This document shows, one piece after another, positions 34,830 to 42,280 of a DNA stretch of 64,000 nt. Location of the stretch: contig NZ_LZHZ01000066.1 of the NCBI RefSeq assembly GCF_001667505.1, positions 1 through 64,000 of the forward strand, in the 5' to 3' direction. The translations under genes and the position numbers were made by a program. Within the stretch, counting starts at the first letter, position 1; the number at the start of each line of letters is the position of its first letter. The stretch is from Mycobacterium sp. ACS1612. Its GTDB lineage: Bacteria > Actinomycetota > Actinomycetes > Mycobacteriales > Mycobacteriaceae. Under the pieces are notes generated by a model. The model was not told where the DNA came from and did not search any database. It was given only the letters and a program-made list of their open reading frames with translations.

Positions 34830-35432
34830 GTGACCGAGTTGTTGGTGGCCAGCCGCAACGCCAAGAAGCTGGCCGAGTTGCGGCGCGTGCTCGACAGCGC
34901 CGGGGTGGCGTTGACCCTGTTGTCGCTCGACGATGTCGCGCCGTTCGACGAGGCACCGGAGACGGGGGCGACGTTCGAGGAGAACGCGTTGGCCAAGGCT
35001 CGCGACGCGTTCCGTGCGTCCGGTCTGCCGTCGGTGGCCGACGATTCAGGCTTGGAGGTCGATGCGCTGAACGGGATGCCCGGCGTGCTGTCCGCACGAT
35101 GGTCGGGCGGGCACGGCGACGACGCCGCGAACACCGAACTGTTGTTGGCACAACTGCGCGACGTGCCCGAGGAGCGACGCGGCGCGGCGTTCGTGTCGGC
35201 GTGCGCGCTGGTGTCCAAGACGCGTGAGGTCGTCGTGCGCGGGCGGTGGCCGGGAAGCATCGTCCACGAACCGCGCGGCAGCGGCGGCTTCGGATACGAC
35301 CCGGTGTTCCTGCCGCAGGGCTGGTATCGTACCGCCGCAGAACTCAGCCCCGAACAGAAGGACTCGGTCTCGCACCGGGGCCGTGCGTTGTCGGCGCTGC
35401 TGCCTGCGCTGCGAGAGTTGGCGTCCGGCTGA
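34830..35432 (+). CDS. rdgB: dITP/XTP pyrophosphatase (Ham1/RdgB)
   Basis: A 200-aa house-cleaning enzyme that hydrolyses non-canonical purine nucleoside triphosphates. Family motifs: LLVASRNAKKLAEL, TFEENALAKA, the catalytic SVADDSGLEVDALNG and GGFGYDPVFLP, and SHRGRAL near the end. The start GTG 34830 fits the family; GTG 34821 is an alternative. The last 89 nt are overlapped by the opposite-strand acyltransferase gene. It is the orthologue of Rv1341. Confidence 0.94.
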   Translation: MTELLVASRNAKKLAELRRVLDSAGVALTLLSLDDVAPFDEAPETGATFEENALAKARDAFRASGLPSVADDSGLEVDALNGMPGVLSARWSGGHGDDAANTELLLAQLRDVPEERRGAAFVSACALVSKTREVVVRGRWPGSIVHEPRGSGGFGYDPVFLPQGWYRTAAELSPEQKDSVSHRGRALSALLPALRELASG

Positions 35433-36471
35433 CCGTGCGCCGGTGCAGCGCCCAGGCCGCCGGAATCGTCATGGCCAGCGTCACCGCGATCAGCCCGGGG
35501 AGGGATCCGGTGAACAGCGGCCAACGCAGCACGACGCCCATCGTCAACGCCATGATCGGCACGTGTAGCAGGAAGATCTCATAGGAGATCTCGCCGAGCC
35601 AGATCAGTGGCCGACTGCTGAGCAGCCGGTCGTAGGCGCCCTTGGTGCCCAGTGCGATAGGCGCCACCGTGAGCGTTGCGATGGCCGCATACATCAGCGA
35701 CTTGGTAACCGCGCCGGACGTGGTCGCGACGGCGAGGTAGAGAACGATCGCGATGCCGACCGGGATGGCCGCAGAGCATCTGGCGCCGGTGGCCTCGAGA
35801 ACGGCCAGCGCCATGCCACCGGCGAACCACGCGATATGGGCGGGTAGCCACATGCCCGCCGAGTTCGGCAGTAGGTCGGTGGTGGAGACGACGACGAGCC
35901 ACAGCGGCGAGATCGCGGCCAGTGCGGTGAGGCCGAGCAGTGTCCGTCGCGGTCGGAATGCGCCCCGCAGCACCAGATAGGCGAGGACGGGCAGCGCGGC
36001 GTAGAAGGACACCTCGACGGCGAGGCTCCACGTCTGGGACAAGCCGGTGTGCAGCAGCGTGATCAGGTAGTCGTTCGTATAGATCTGCGTGAAGGTGAGG
36101 TAACGCAGCAGCCCGTACCAGGTCTGCCCGGGGTTGGGGCCCGGGGTGAAGACGGTGTAGAGAGCGAAGACCGCCAACACCGTCACGACGTACGCGGGCA
36201 GGATGCGACGGACCCGGTGCCACGTGTACCGGCGCAAGTCGGGTGGCGCTGAGCCGATTGCGGCGGCGCGCACCCATGGGCGGAACAGCAGGAAGCCGGT
36301 GAGGACGAAGAAGATCGCGACACCGATCTCCAAGCGGGCGTAGATGTGGCCGATGTAGCCGTGACTGAGCTTGCCGGTGGCGAAGGCGGCGTGGGTGCTG
36401 ACGACGAGCAGGGCCGCGACGGCACGTAGGCCCGTCAGGGCGGAAACACGTGATGGGGAAGTGGCCGTTGT
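35344..36471 (-). CDS. Membrane acyltransferase (acyltransferase 3 family)
   Basis: About 375 aa with ten or so membrane helices. The N-terminal SALTGLRAVAALLVVSTHAAF carries the family's conserved early His; LEIGVAIFFVLTGFLLFRPW and RRILPAYVV are further signatures. Such enzymes O-acylate sugars of glycans or lipids in the envelope. GTG 36471 precedes the conserved part; GTG 36522 is also in frame. The C-terminal 30 residues (RRTVSRTPTLAAQAAAP...) are low in complexity and are read antisense to the rdgB 3' end. It is inserted between the rdgB and DUF3817 genes compared with Rv1341-Rv1342c. Confidence 0.85.
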   Translation of the reverse strand, partial: TTATSPSRVSALTGLRAVAALLVVSTHAAFATGKLSHGYIGHIYARLEIGVAIFFVLTGFLLFRPWVRAAAIGSAPPDLRRYTWHRVRRILPAYVVTVLAVFALYTVFTPGPNPGQTWYGLLRYLTFTQIYTNDYLITLLHTGLSQTWSLAVEVSFYAALPVLAYLVLRGAFRPRRTLLGLTALAAISPLWLVVVSTTDLLPNSAGMWLPAHIAWFAGGMALAVLEATGARCSAAIPVGIAIVLYLAVATTSGAVTKSLMYAAIATLTVAPIALGTKGAYDRLLSSRPLIWLGEISYEIFLLHVPIMALTMGVVLRWPLFTGSLPGLIAVTLAMTIPAAWALHRRTVSRTPTLAAQAAAPTTHGPGARPSPSVRG

Positions 36472-36541
36472 CACACCGCTCGCCGGGGTGCGGCTACAGC
36501 ACACCCCAGGGCTGGCTGACACTGCATCGAGTGTACCGAGC

Positions 36542-36877
36542 TCAGAAACCGAACTGGGTCTTGATGTTTCGCGTCTGGATGTTTTCGACGATGATGCCGA
36601 CGAGCGGGACGGTGCCTGCCAGCAGCACGCCGACGGTCTTGGCGATCGGCCAGCGCACCTTGACCGCGAGGTTCGCCGTGGCGATCAGGTAGATGAAGTA
36701 CACCCAGCCGTGCACGACGCCGATCCAGGTCGGTGGGTTGTCGACCTTGACCACGTAGCGGACGACGATCTCGTAGCACAGCGCGATCAGCCAGACGCCG
36801 GTCGTCCAGGCCATCACGCGGTAGGCCAGCAGCGACTTGCGGATCGTTTCGACGGGCGTGGTCGGGGCTTCGGTCAT
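36542..36877 (-). CDS. DUF3817 integral membrane protein (Rv1342c type)
   Basis: A 111-aa protein with three transmembrane helices; the family segments VMAWTTGVWLIALCYEIV and GVVHGWVYFIYLIATANLAV are clear. It is the second DUF3817 protein in the window (compare 12606-12980). The ATG overlaps the stop of the upstream lprD-like gene by four bases (ATGA), so the two are coupled, as Rv1343c-Rv1342c. The function is unknown. Confidence 0.9.
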   Translation of the reverse strand: MTEAPTTPVETIRKSLLAYRVMAWTTGVWLIALCYEIVVRYVVKVDNPPTWIGVVHGWVYFIYLIATANLAVKVRWPIAKTVGVLLAGTVPLVGIIVENIQTRNIKTQFGF

Positions 36878-37245
36878 GGCGTCTTGTGTTCCTTGTCTTT
36901 GTCGGCCAGCGCGGCAAGGTAGGCGTTGTATTCGCGGAGTGTGGGGTCGTCGTCGGAAGCCGTTGCGGCTTTGGGTCGTTCGGGCAGAAGGCCGTTGGGG
37001 ATCTCGGTCACGGCGTCGTGCTGTCGAGGCTCGGGCGGGGCGTCCTCGTAGCGAACGAACTTGTAGTAAGCGTAGAAGCAGAACCCGGCGAACAGCGGCC
37101 ACTGCAGGGCGTAACCGAGGTTCTGGAATGTGCCCGACGTCGATTCGAAGCGGGTCCACTGCCACCAGGCCAGGGCCAGACAACTGGCGGCGGCGACGAC
37201 CACCAACGCGATAAGCGCTGGTCTCCTACGCCGTGTAGTGGACAC
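36874..37245 (-). CDS. lprD: Membrane protein, LprD-like (Rv1343c type)
   Basis: A 123-aa protein with a first hydrophobic segment (ALIALVVVAAASCLALAWW) containing a possible lipobox AASC, a second segment (LGYALQWPLFAGFCFYAYY), then a cytosolic-looking tail with AVTEIPNGLLPERPK and DPTLREYNAYLAALA. These blocks match Rv1343c (LprD). Whether it is really lipidated is uncertain because the Cys is followed by more hydrophobic residues. It starts with GTG 37245 and leads the lprD-DUF3817 pair. It is the last gene collinear with M. tuberculosis. Confidence 0.85.
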   Translation of the reverse strand: MSTTRRRRPALIALVVVAAASCLALAWWQWTRFESTSGTFQNLGYALQWPLFAGFCFYAYYKFVRYEDAPPEPRQHDAVTEIPNGLLPERPKAATASDDDPTLREYNAYLAALADKDKEHKTP

Positions 37246-37645
37246 CGTTCAACGGTACCGCGCGGTCCTTGGGCCCGACGAATTCGTCCAGGCGGGCGGT
37301 TGCGGCTTTGCGGTTCGCCGAAATGCACGTTTTGTTCGGCGTCACTCGCACTTTCCCTACAAAACGTGCATTTCGGACGGAGACGATCTGCTTGCTCGAC
37401 CGGTCCAGGGAATCTCGACGGCGGTGAACGGCCCCCGTTCGCTGTCCTGGCATCAAGATTTCGATCGCCTGCCGACAGCGCGTGATGATCGCCGGGCACT
37501 TCTTGTCGAGGGTGATGCGTATGGCGCCAGACTCGGCGATTACCGGAGATGAGCCATCGCCGAGTACATGCCGACCGCATGGCCTCACGCTATGCAGCGC
37601 TGGTGACAATTTGCGACGCGTCCGGGCGGTACGATCGGCACTCAC
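37246..37645. other. 400-nt intergenic region before tRNA-Leu
   Basis: I see no convincing gene on either strand. It holds a long perfect inverted repeat (37318-37376), the lprD promoter on the left and the tRNA promoter on the right; TACGAT at 37630-37635 is a plausible -10 for the tRNA. Synteny with M. tuberculosis breaks here, so it may mark an old rearrangement or insertion junction. Confidence 0.5.
37318..37376. repeat. Perfect 18-bp inverted repeat with 23-nt spacer
   Basis: CCGAAATGCACGTTTTGT (37318-37335) is repeated as its exact reverse complement at 37359-37376. The spacer is 23 nt (TCGGCGTCACTCGCACTTTCCCT). The arms are AT-richer than the surroundings. The element could be a mobile palindromic repeat, a small terminator-like hairpin or a protein-binding site. 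Confidence 0.93.
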
Positions 37646-37730
37646 GCGCGAGTGGCGAAATGGCAGACGCGATGGCTTTAGGTGCCATTGTCCTATGGAC
37701 GTGGGGGTTCGAGTCCCCCCTCGCGCACCA
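37646..37730 (+). tRNA. leuU: tRNA-Leu, anticodon UAG
   Basis: 85 nt including an encoded CCA. Acceptor arms GCGCGAG (37646-37652) and CTCGCGC pair fully. The anticodon stem ATGGC/GCCAT closes the loop TTTAGGT with anticodon TAG at 37679-37681, reading CUA/CUN Leu codons. A long variable arm (class II) and a GGGGGTTCGAGTCCCCC T arm are present. The gene symbol is my guess; the isotype and anticodon are not. Confidence 0.95.
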
Positions 37731-37746
37731 GATGGTGGTCCGACCC

Positions 37747-38283
37747 TCAGCCGCGTTTGGCGAAGTACCGCTGGCCGCCGGCAGGCACCTGGCCAAGACC
37801 GGCCTTCAGCAGCGGCGCACGCACCTTCACGGGGAGCCGGAATCTGTCCTTGGGTTCGATTGCGACCACCCAGGTGAATAGGGTCTGGTCCCGGTCGGGT
37901 TCGACGATGTAATTCTCGGCGAAGCGCCGCAGAATCGGCAGCGTCGACTCGTACACATGAAACGCGTGGCTGTTGCCCTCGTCCCACCGGAAGTAGCACT
38001 CGCGCATCGTCGATCCGCCAGGAGCCTCGACCTCGCGGGTGGTACCGACGCCGAACGGCCGTGGCGTCGTCCAGGTCACCTTCTTGATCGACGGTCCCCA
38101 CGCGGCCAGCGACACGTCCGACGTCAGCTGCTCCCAGACCTCCCCGGGCGTCGCGGCGAACCGCTTCTGATAGCGGAACACATGCGGGGCCGAAGAGAAG
38201 AACTCGTCCTCCGGACCGGAAACCCATTGTGCTCCGCCAGCGACCGCAACTGCTTCAGCGCGAACCGACGCCCCGCCCCGCAT
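37747..38283 (-). CDS. SRPBCC-family (START/Bet v 1-like) protein
   Basis: Up to 178 aa. The core from HVFRYQKRFAATPGEVWEQLT to PLLKAGLGQV has the N-terminal strand, the W-xx-L-x-D-xx-x-A-W-G-P helix and the terminal helix of polyketide-cyclase/SRPBCC ligand-binding proteins. The start is uncertain: ATG 38283 is in frame, and GTG 38181 (VFRYQKRF) lies right at the domain edge. The N-terminal Ala/Arg-rich part could be untranslated. It diverges from a TetR regulator whose frame overlaps it, a typical regulator-target pair. Confidence 0.75.
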   Translation of the reverse strand: MRGGASVRAEAVAVAGGAQWVSGPEDEFFSSAPHVFRYQKRFAATPGEVWEQLTSDVSLAAWGPSIKKVTWTTPRPFGVGTTREVEAPGGSTMRECYFRWDEGNSHAFHVYESTLPILRRFAENYIVEPDRDQTLFTWVVAIEPKDRFRLPVKVRAPLLKAGLGQVPAGGQRYFAKRG

Positions 38284-38964
38284 GCGGTATCCGCACGCCT
38301 GCCCACACGCCCTGCGCTCGCGGCGTCTCACACGCTTCCTGAGCACACCGCCACCGCCGCGGGCGTCACCGCCGACGAAACCTCATCCATCGAGCGGATC
38401 CGAAACGCGGCGTTGAAGAGCTTCGCCGCCTACGGCACCTCGGCGACATCCCTGCGGACCGTCGCTGAAGCCGCCGGTGTTTCCGTCGGGCTGGTCCAGC
38501 ACCACTTCACGAACAATGCCGGACTCATCCAGGCCGTCGACGACCACGTGATGGCGGTTGTCGTCGCGACGATCTCGCAACCGATCCCACCGCCGCCCGC
38601 CGACTCAGTCGCCGAGATGAGCACGCGCGTCACCAAAATCCTGTCGGAGTATCCCGACATAGCCGACTACGTGGGCCGGGCCCTGTTGGACGGTAACCCG
38701 TTGGGAACCGCGGTCTTCGACATCTTGACCGCGTTCGGCATCGCCCGGTGGAATCAACGCGCCGAGCGCGGTGAAACGCGCCCCGAAATAGATCTGACGT
38801 GGGGCGCGCTGAACTCGCTCGTGCTCGCGCTCGGCAGCCTCATCCTGCGCAAGCACGTCGAGCGTCAACTTCCCGAACCGCTGACCGCCCCGAGCCAACT
38901 GAAGCGGTGGGAGCGGTCGGTCAACATGTTGTTGCGCGACGGGCTTTTTCGGCCCGCCGGCTGA
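38227..38964 (+). CDS. TetR-family transcriptional regulator
   Basis: About 245 aa. The HTH lies in RIRNAALKSFAAYGTSATSLRTVAEAAGVSVGLVQHHF, the canonical TetR N-terminal arrangement, followed by an all-helical ligand domain. No ATG/GTG lies close to the HTH. TTG 38227 is the nearest start upstream and overlaps the divergent SRPBCC gene; other starts lie further inside it. It probably represses itself and the neighbour. Its stop is close to the convergent ABM gene. Confidence 0.8.
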   Translation: MCSASDRNCFSANRRPAPHAVSARLPTRPALAASHTLPEHTATAAGVTADETSSIERIRNAALKSFAAYGTSATSLRTVAEAAGVSVGLVQHHFTNNAGLIQAVDDHVMAVVVATISQPIPPPPADSVAEMSTRVTKILSEYPDIADYVGRALLDGNPLGTAVFDILTAFGIARWNQRAERGETRPEIDLTWGALNSLVLALGSLILRKHVERQLPEPLTAPSQLKRWERSVNMLLRDGLFRPAG

Positions 38965-38967
38965 CAA

Positions 38968-39294
38968 CTAGCTATCGACCTTGATTTCGCCCATCTCGCC
39001 CCAACCCGTCGCGCCGATCTCGGAGCTGATGATCATCGGCGTCGATGACAGCAGGGCGGGCGCCTCGGCGACGAACTTCTTGAAGTGCTCGCTGGTGACG
39101 TGCTCCTTGCCCGCATCCCCGTCGCGAAACCCCTCCACCAGAACGTATTCCGACGGATCCGTCACGCTGCGCGACCAGTCGAAGAACAGGTTGCCGGGTT
39201 CGTTGCGGGTGGCCTCGGTGAATTCGGCAACCTCGTCCATGAAGCTGTCGACGTACTGCGCCTTCGGTCGCCACTTGACCACGATGAAAATCAT
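38968..39294 (-). CDS. ABM-domain protein (putative quinol monooxygenase)
   Basis: A 108-aa dimeric alpha/beta-barrel (antibiotic biosynthesis monooxygenase) protein: MIFIVVKWRPKAQYVDSF, NEPGNLFFDWSRS and EYVLVEGFRDGDAGKEHVTS with the conserved HxxS/HF pattern (SEHFKKFV). Relatives such as YgiN oxidise quinols without a cofactor. It lies 12 nt after the alcohol dehydrogenase stop and is probably the last gene of that operon. The substrate is unknown. Confidence 0.85.
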   Translation of the reverse strand: MIFIVVKWRPKAQYVDSFMDEVAEFTEATRNEPGNLFFDWSRSVTDPSEYVLVEGFRDGDAGKEHVTSEHFKKFVAEAPALLSSTPMIISSEIGATGWGEMGEIKVDS

Positions 39295-39306
39295 GCTGAC
39301 TGCTCC

Positions 39307-40344
39307 TTAAGGGGTGAGGATGGCTCGACCGCGCACGTTGCCGTTGTCGAGATCGGTTATCGCGGACTGGAAGTCGTCGAGAGCGTACTTCTGCGTGTGC
39401 AGGTTGACGGCGCCACTCGCCGCCAGCGCCATCAAATCGCACAAGTCGTTGTAGGACCCGACCAGGTTGCCGATGAAGTTGATCTCGGTGGAGATGATGT
39501 CGATCGTCGGTACGTTGATGTTCTCGCCGTAGCCGACGACGTGATAGTCGCCGGCCCGCCGCAGCATGGCCACGCCTTCGGCCGTCGCCCCGCCTTCACC
39601 GACGAAGTCGATGACAGCCTCCGCGCCATGGCCGCCGGTGAGCGACAGCACCTGCTCCACCTGACTTCCGTCGGCAACCACGCCGTGGTCCGCCCCGATC
39701 GCTTGGGCGAGCTTGAGGGCCTCCGCATTGCGGTCCACCACAATCAATTCGGCTGGCGAAAGCGCCTTGAGCACCTGAATGCCGATGTGGCCCAATCCGC
39801 CTGCGCCGATGATGACGCACTTGTCGCGCGGGGTCAGCCGCCTCGATGCCTTCGCCGCCGCGTGATACGCCGTCAAACCCGCATCGGCCAGCGCCGCGAC
39901 GTCCGACGGCTCTAGCGAGTCGTCGATCTTCACGACGCTGCGCGCCGAGGTCTTCAGGTAGTCGGCGTAGCCGCCGTTGGTGTCGATCCCCGGAAATGCG
40001 TTGGATTCGCAATGCACGTCGTCACCCGAGCGGCACGCGCGGCACAGCCCGCAGGTGATCAGCGGGTGCACGATGACCTTGTCGCCTTCGCGCACGTTGG
40101 TCACCGCCGAGCCGACCGCATGCACCCATCCGGCGTTCTCGTGGCCGATCGTGTACGGCAGCTGCACCTGTGATTTCTCCGCCCACTGGCCTTCGAGGAT
40201 GTGCAGGTCGGTGCGGCACACCCCGGCGCCGCCGATCTTGACGACGACATCGAACGGTCCGGTGGGTGCCGGCACGGGAACTTCGGTCATTTGCAGGTTC
40301 TGGTGATAGCCGACAACCTGCACGGCCCGCATGGTCTCGCTCAT
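39307..40344 (-). CDS. NAD(P)-dependent zinc alcohol dehydrogenase
   Basis: A 345-aa medium-chain dehydrogenase. Catalytic zinc ligands are in GVCRTDLH and GHENAG; structural zinc cysteines are CGLCRACRSGDDVHC; the Rossmann motif is GAGGLGHIGIQ. In propane/alkene monooxygenase (mim/prm) operons an ADH of this type oxidises the alcohol product and follows an amidohydrolase and a DUF59 gene, exactly the order here. The ATG overlaps the DUF59 stop by four bases. The enzyme class is secure; the natural alcohol is inferred. Confidence 0.88.
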   Translation of the reverse strand: MSETMRAVQVVGYHQNLQMTEVPVPAPTGPFDVVVKIGGAGVCRTDLHILEGQWAEKSQVQLPYTIGHENAGWVHAVGSAVTNVREGDKVIVHPLITCGLCRACRSGDDVHCESNAFPGIDTNGGYADYLKTSARSVVKIDDSLEPSDVAALADAGLTAYHAAAKASRRLTPRDKCVIIGAGGLGHIGIQVLKALSPAELIVVDRNAEALKLAQAIGADHGVVADGSQVEQVLSLTGGHGAEAVIDFVGEGGATAEGVAMLRRAGDYHVVGYGENINVPTIDIISTEINFIGNLVGSYNDLCDLMALAASGAVNLHTQKYALDDFQSAITDLDNGNVRGRAILTP

Positions 40345-41054
40345 CGCAATGCTCCTTCTTTCGGGACGAGTGGGAGTTCGTCTGGGTACCGGGTGCGCAA
40401 CAGTGCGCGGCAGAAGTGCGCGTTGCCCTCGATGGAGATGCGCGTTGCGCGTGCGCGCCGCAACGCCATCGGGACATCGTCCTCGGAGTAGGCGCGGCCG
40501 TCGTGGTCCACCACCACGAAAGCATCTAAAGCTGTGGGTAACCCGAGTGCGCGACGGCGACGCAGTAACGCCGCGGTGTTGGCGTCGTCCGGTAGATCAC
40601 GCAGCCGAACGTCGCCCAACGGCAGTTCGCGCCATTTCGGCTCGGCCCGCAGCAGCGCCGTGACGCATCGCTCCATCGCCGCCGTGTGGGCCTTGCGCCG
40701 GAAGGTCGCCCGCAATTCGTCGAGGCTGTTCTCTGCCTCGTGACCGAAGGTGCCGCGGTAGCCGGCGTCTGCGACCAAGCCCGCATTGATGACGTCCGAA
40801 TCGTGGTGGTCGTCCAGCTCGACCACCCCCCGACGGGTCCAATCCAACTTGGCCAGAACATCTTTCGCGTCCGAGGCCATCAGGTAGGCGAAGTTGGGTG
40901 AGCAGAACGACGTCGGCAGCCGCAGATGCACCTCCACATTCCCGCCCGGCGACACCGTCAGCGAGCGAACGAAGCCCAGCGTCGTGATCGGTTCGTCGAG
41001 CTCGGGATCCATCACCGCCGCCAAAGCGGTGTAGGCGATTTCGTGCCTGCCCAT
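40341..41054 (-). CDS. DUF59/MIP18-like protein of monooxygenase operons
   Basis: A 237-aa protein. The N-terminal 100 residues (ALAAVMDPELDEPITTLGFVRS, LRLPTSFCSPNFAYLMASDA) match the DUF59 fold of iron-sulfur/metal assembly factors, including the Cys in the TSFCSPN segment. The C-terminal half is specific to this group. In mim/prm loci a protein of this kind sits between the amidohydrolase and the ADH and is thought to help metal or cofactor maturation. It is coupled at both ends: 1-nt gap upstream, 4-nt overlap downstream. Confidence 0.82.
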   Translation of the reverse strand: MGRHEIAYTALAAVMDPELDEPITTLGFVRSLTVSPGGNVEVHLRLPTSFCSPNFAYLMASDAKDVLAKLDWTRRGVVELDDHHDSDVINAGLVADAGYRGTFGHEAENSLDELRATFRRKAHTAAMERCVTALLRAEPKWRELPLGDVRLRDLPDDANTAALLRRRRALGLPTALDAFVVVDHDGRAYSEDDVPMALRRARATRISIEGNAHFCRALLRTRYPDELPLVPKEGALR

Positions 41055-41055
41055 A

Positions 41056-42093
41056 TCAGGCTCCCACGAGGTTGTCGGCCCCGCGCGGGCCGACGGCGGG
41101 CTCATCGGCCGACGCCAATTGCAGCTCGGCGGGCACTTCAATGTCGTACATCTTCGCGGCGTTGAGCCCGAGGATCTTCTTCTTCTGGTCAGTGGTGATG
41201 GGTGCGTACTCGCCGAGGTCTTCGGGAATCTGGAAGTCGACGAACGCCTCGATCAACCAGCGCGGCGTCCACAGTGCGTAGTCCGACGAGAACTGGATGC
41301 GGTCTTCGCCGACCCAGTACAGCAGCTCCCCGAGGATCTGCGCGAAGTACCTCGGCCTGGTGTGGATGAACGGCATCGCCACCGCGAGCCCGGCGTGCAC
41401 ATTCGGCTCCTGTGTCGCGATCCAGCAGAAGTCCTCCAGTCGGGGCAGTCCGCAGTGTTCGACGACGAAATTCAGGTCGGTGAAGTCGGAAGCCACATGG
41501 TCGACGTCGGCGACGTCGAACGCGTCCCGATCCAGCGGCCGGATGGTGGGTCCCTTGTGGACGTGAATGTTGCGGATGCCGAGCTCGCGGCAGGCTTCGA
41601 AATAGCGGTACGCCCACGGATCGTCGAGTCGCCAGCCGCGCGAGTCGCCGTGCCACTCGGCGGTGTAGAGCTTGACACCCTTCAGGCCGAACTTCGCCGC
41701 ATCTTCGCGAAAGCGGTCGAGCCCTGCTTCACCGTTGCGCGGGTCGAAGTTGTGGTTGTAGGTCAGTTTGTCGGGGTGCTTGGCGGCCAGTTCCGACGCC
41801 TCCTCGGTCTGCCCGAATCCCTTGTAGTAGAACTCGCCGAGGTGGGCGGGCTGGAAGATCGCGTGGTCGACGTAGCCGTCGGTGAACAGGTCTTTCATCA
41901 GCCGCTCGCCGCCCTGATAGAGGTAGTCCTCGTAGCTCCACACCTCGGACTCCGGCGACAGGTTGCGGTGGTAGTCGTAGAAGCAGTCGATGAACTGCTT
42001 GCCGTGGACGTTGCGCTGGTTCTCCGGACGCGCATCCCACAGGGCGATGTGGGCGTCGACGATGAAATAGCGTGTGTCGTCTTTGCGGTACAT
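41056..42093 (-). CDS. Amidohydrolase-family (TIM-barrel) protein of mim/prm type
   Basis: A 345-aa metal-dependent hydrolase-like barrel: FIVDAHIALWDARPENQ at the N-terminus (an AHI where classical members have H-x-H), VHKGP, FVVEHCGLPRLED and FSSDYALWTPRW with the late Asp. It resembles the amidohydrolases encoded beside propane/phenol monooxygenases, which are required for or co-occur with the oxygenase. The ATG at 42093 (MYRKDDTRYFI) leads the operon amidohydrolase-DUF59-ADH-ABM. No oxygenase gene is present. Confidence 0.85.
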   Translation of the reverse strand: MYRKDDTRYFIVDAHIALWDARPENQRNVHGKQFIDCFYDYHRNLSPESEVWSYEDYLYQGGERLMKDLFTDGYVDHAIFQPAHLGEFYYKGFGQTEEASELAAKHPDKLTYNHNFDPRNGEAGLDRFREDAAKFGLKGVKLYTAEWHGDSRGWRLDDPWAYRYFEACRELGIRNIHVHKGPTIRPLDRDAFDVADVDHVASDFTDLNFVVEHCGLPRLEDFCWIATQEPNVHAGLAVAMPFIHTRPRYFAQILGELLYWVGEDRIQFSSDYALWTPRWLIEAFVDFQIPEDLGEYAPITTDQKKKILGLNAAKMYDIEVPAELQLASADEPAVGPRGADNLVGA

Positions 42094-42131
42094 GAGCGGG
42101 TCCCCCTCCGAGAGGCAGGTAAACGGCTGGG

Positions 42132-42147
42132 TGTGACGGCTGTCACA
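42132..42147. promoter_or_regulatory. CRP/Cmr-type binding site
   Basis: TGTGACGGCTGTCACA is a perfect TGTGA-N6-TCACA palindrome, the consensus for mycobacterial CRP-family regulators. It is centred 46 nt upstream of the amidohydrolase ATG. It predicts cAMP-linked control of the operon or of the divergent regulator. Confidence 0.75.
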
Positions 42148-42195
42148 TCCTTGCGCCGACTGTATGGCCATCCAGCGGGCTGGCCGAGGCCCCGC

Positions 42196-42214
42196 GCGTC
42201 TCAATCTGAGACGC
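42196..42214. promoter_or_regulatory. Perfect 8+8 palindrome, probable regulator site
   Basis: GCGTCTCA-ATC-TGAGACGC lies in the divergent region, 66 nt before the regulator start and 102 nt upstream of the operon start. Its distance fits an upstream activator site for the adjacent Fis-type regulator, but that is inferred. Confidence 0.65.
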
Positions 42215-42280
42215 CGCCCGCTGATTCGATCCCCGCGAACTTGGCAGGCTTTGTAACGTGGAGCACAGTGAGGTAGGTAC

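Noticed and set aside
42240..42270. Sigma-54-like promoter (TTGGCAGGCTTTGTAA) before the MimR-like regulator
   Set aside because: The -12 GC element is absent, mycobacteria have no RpoN, and the regulator lacks the sigma-54 contact loop.
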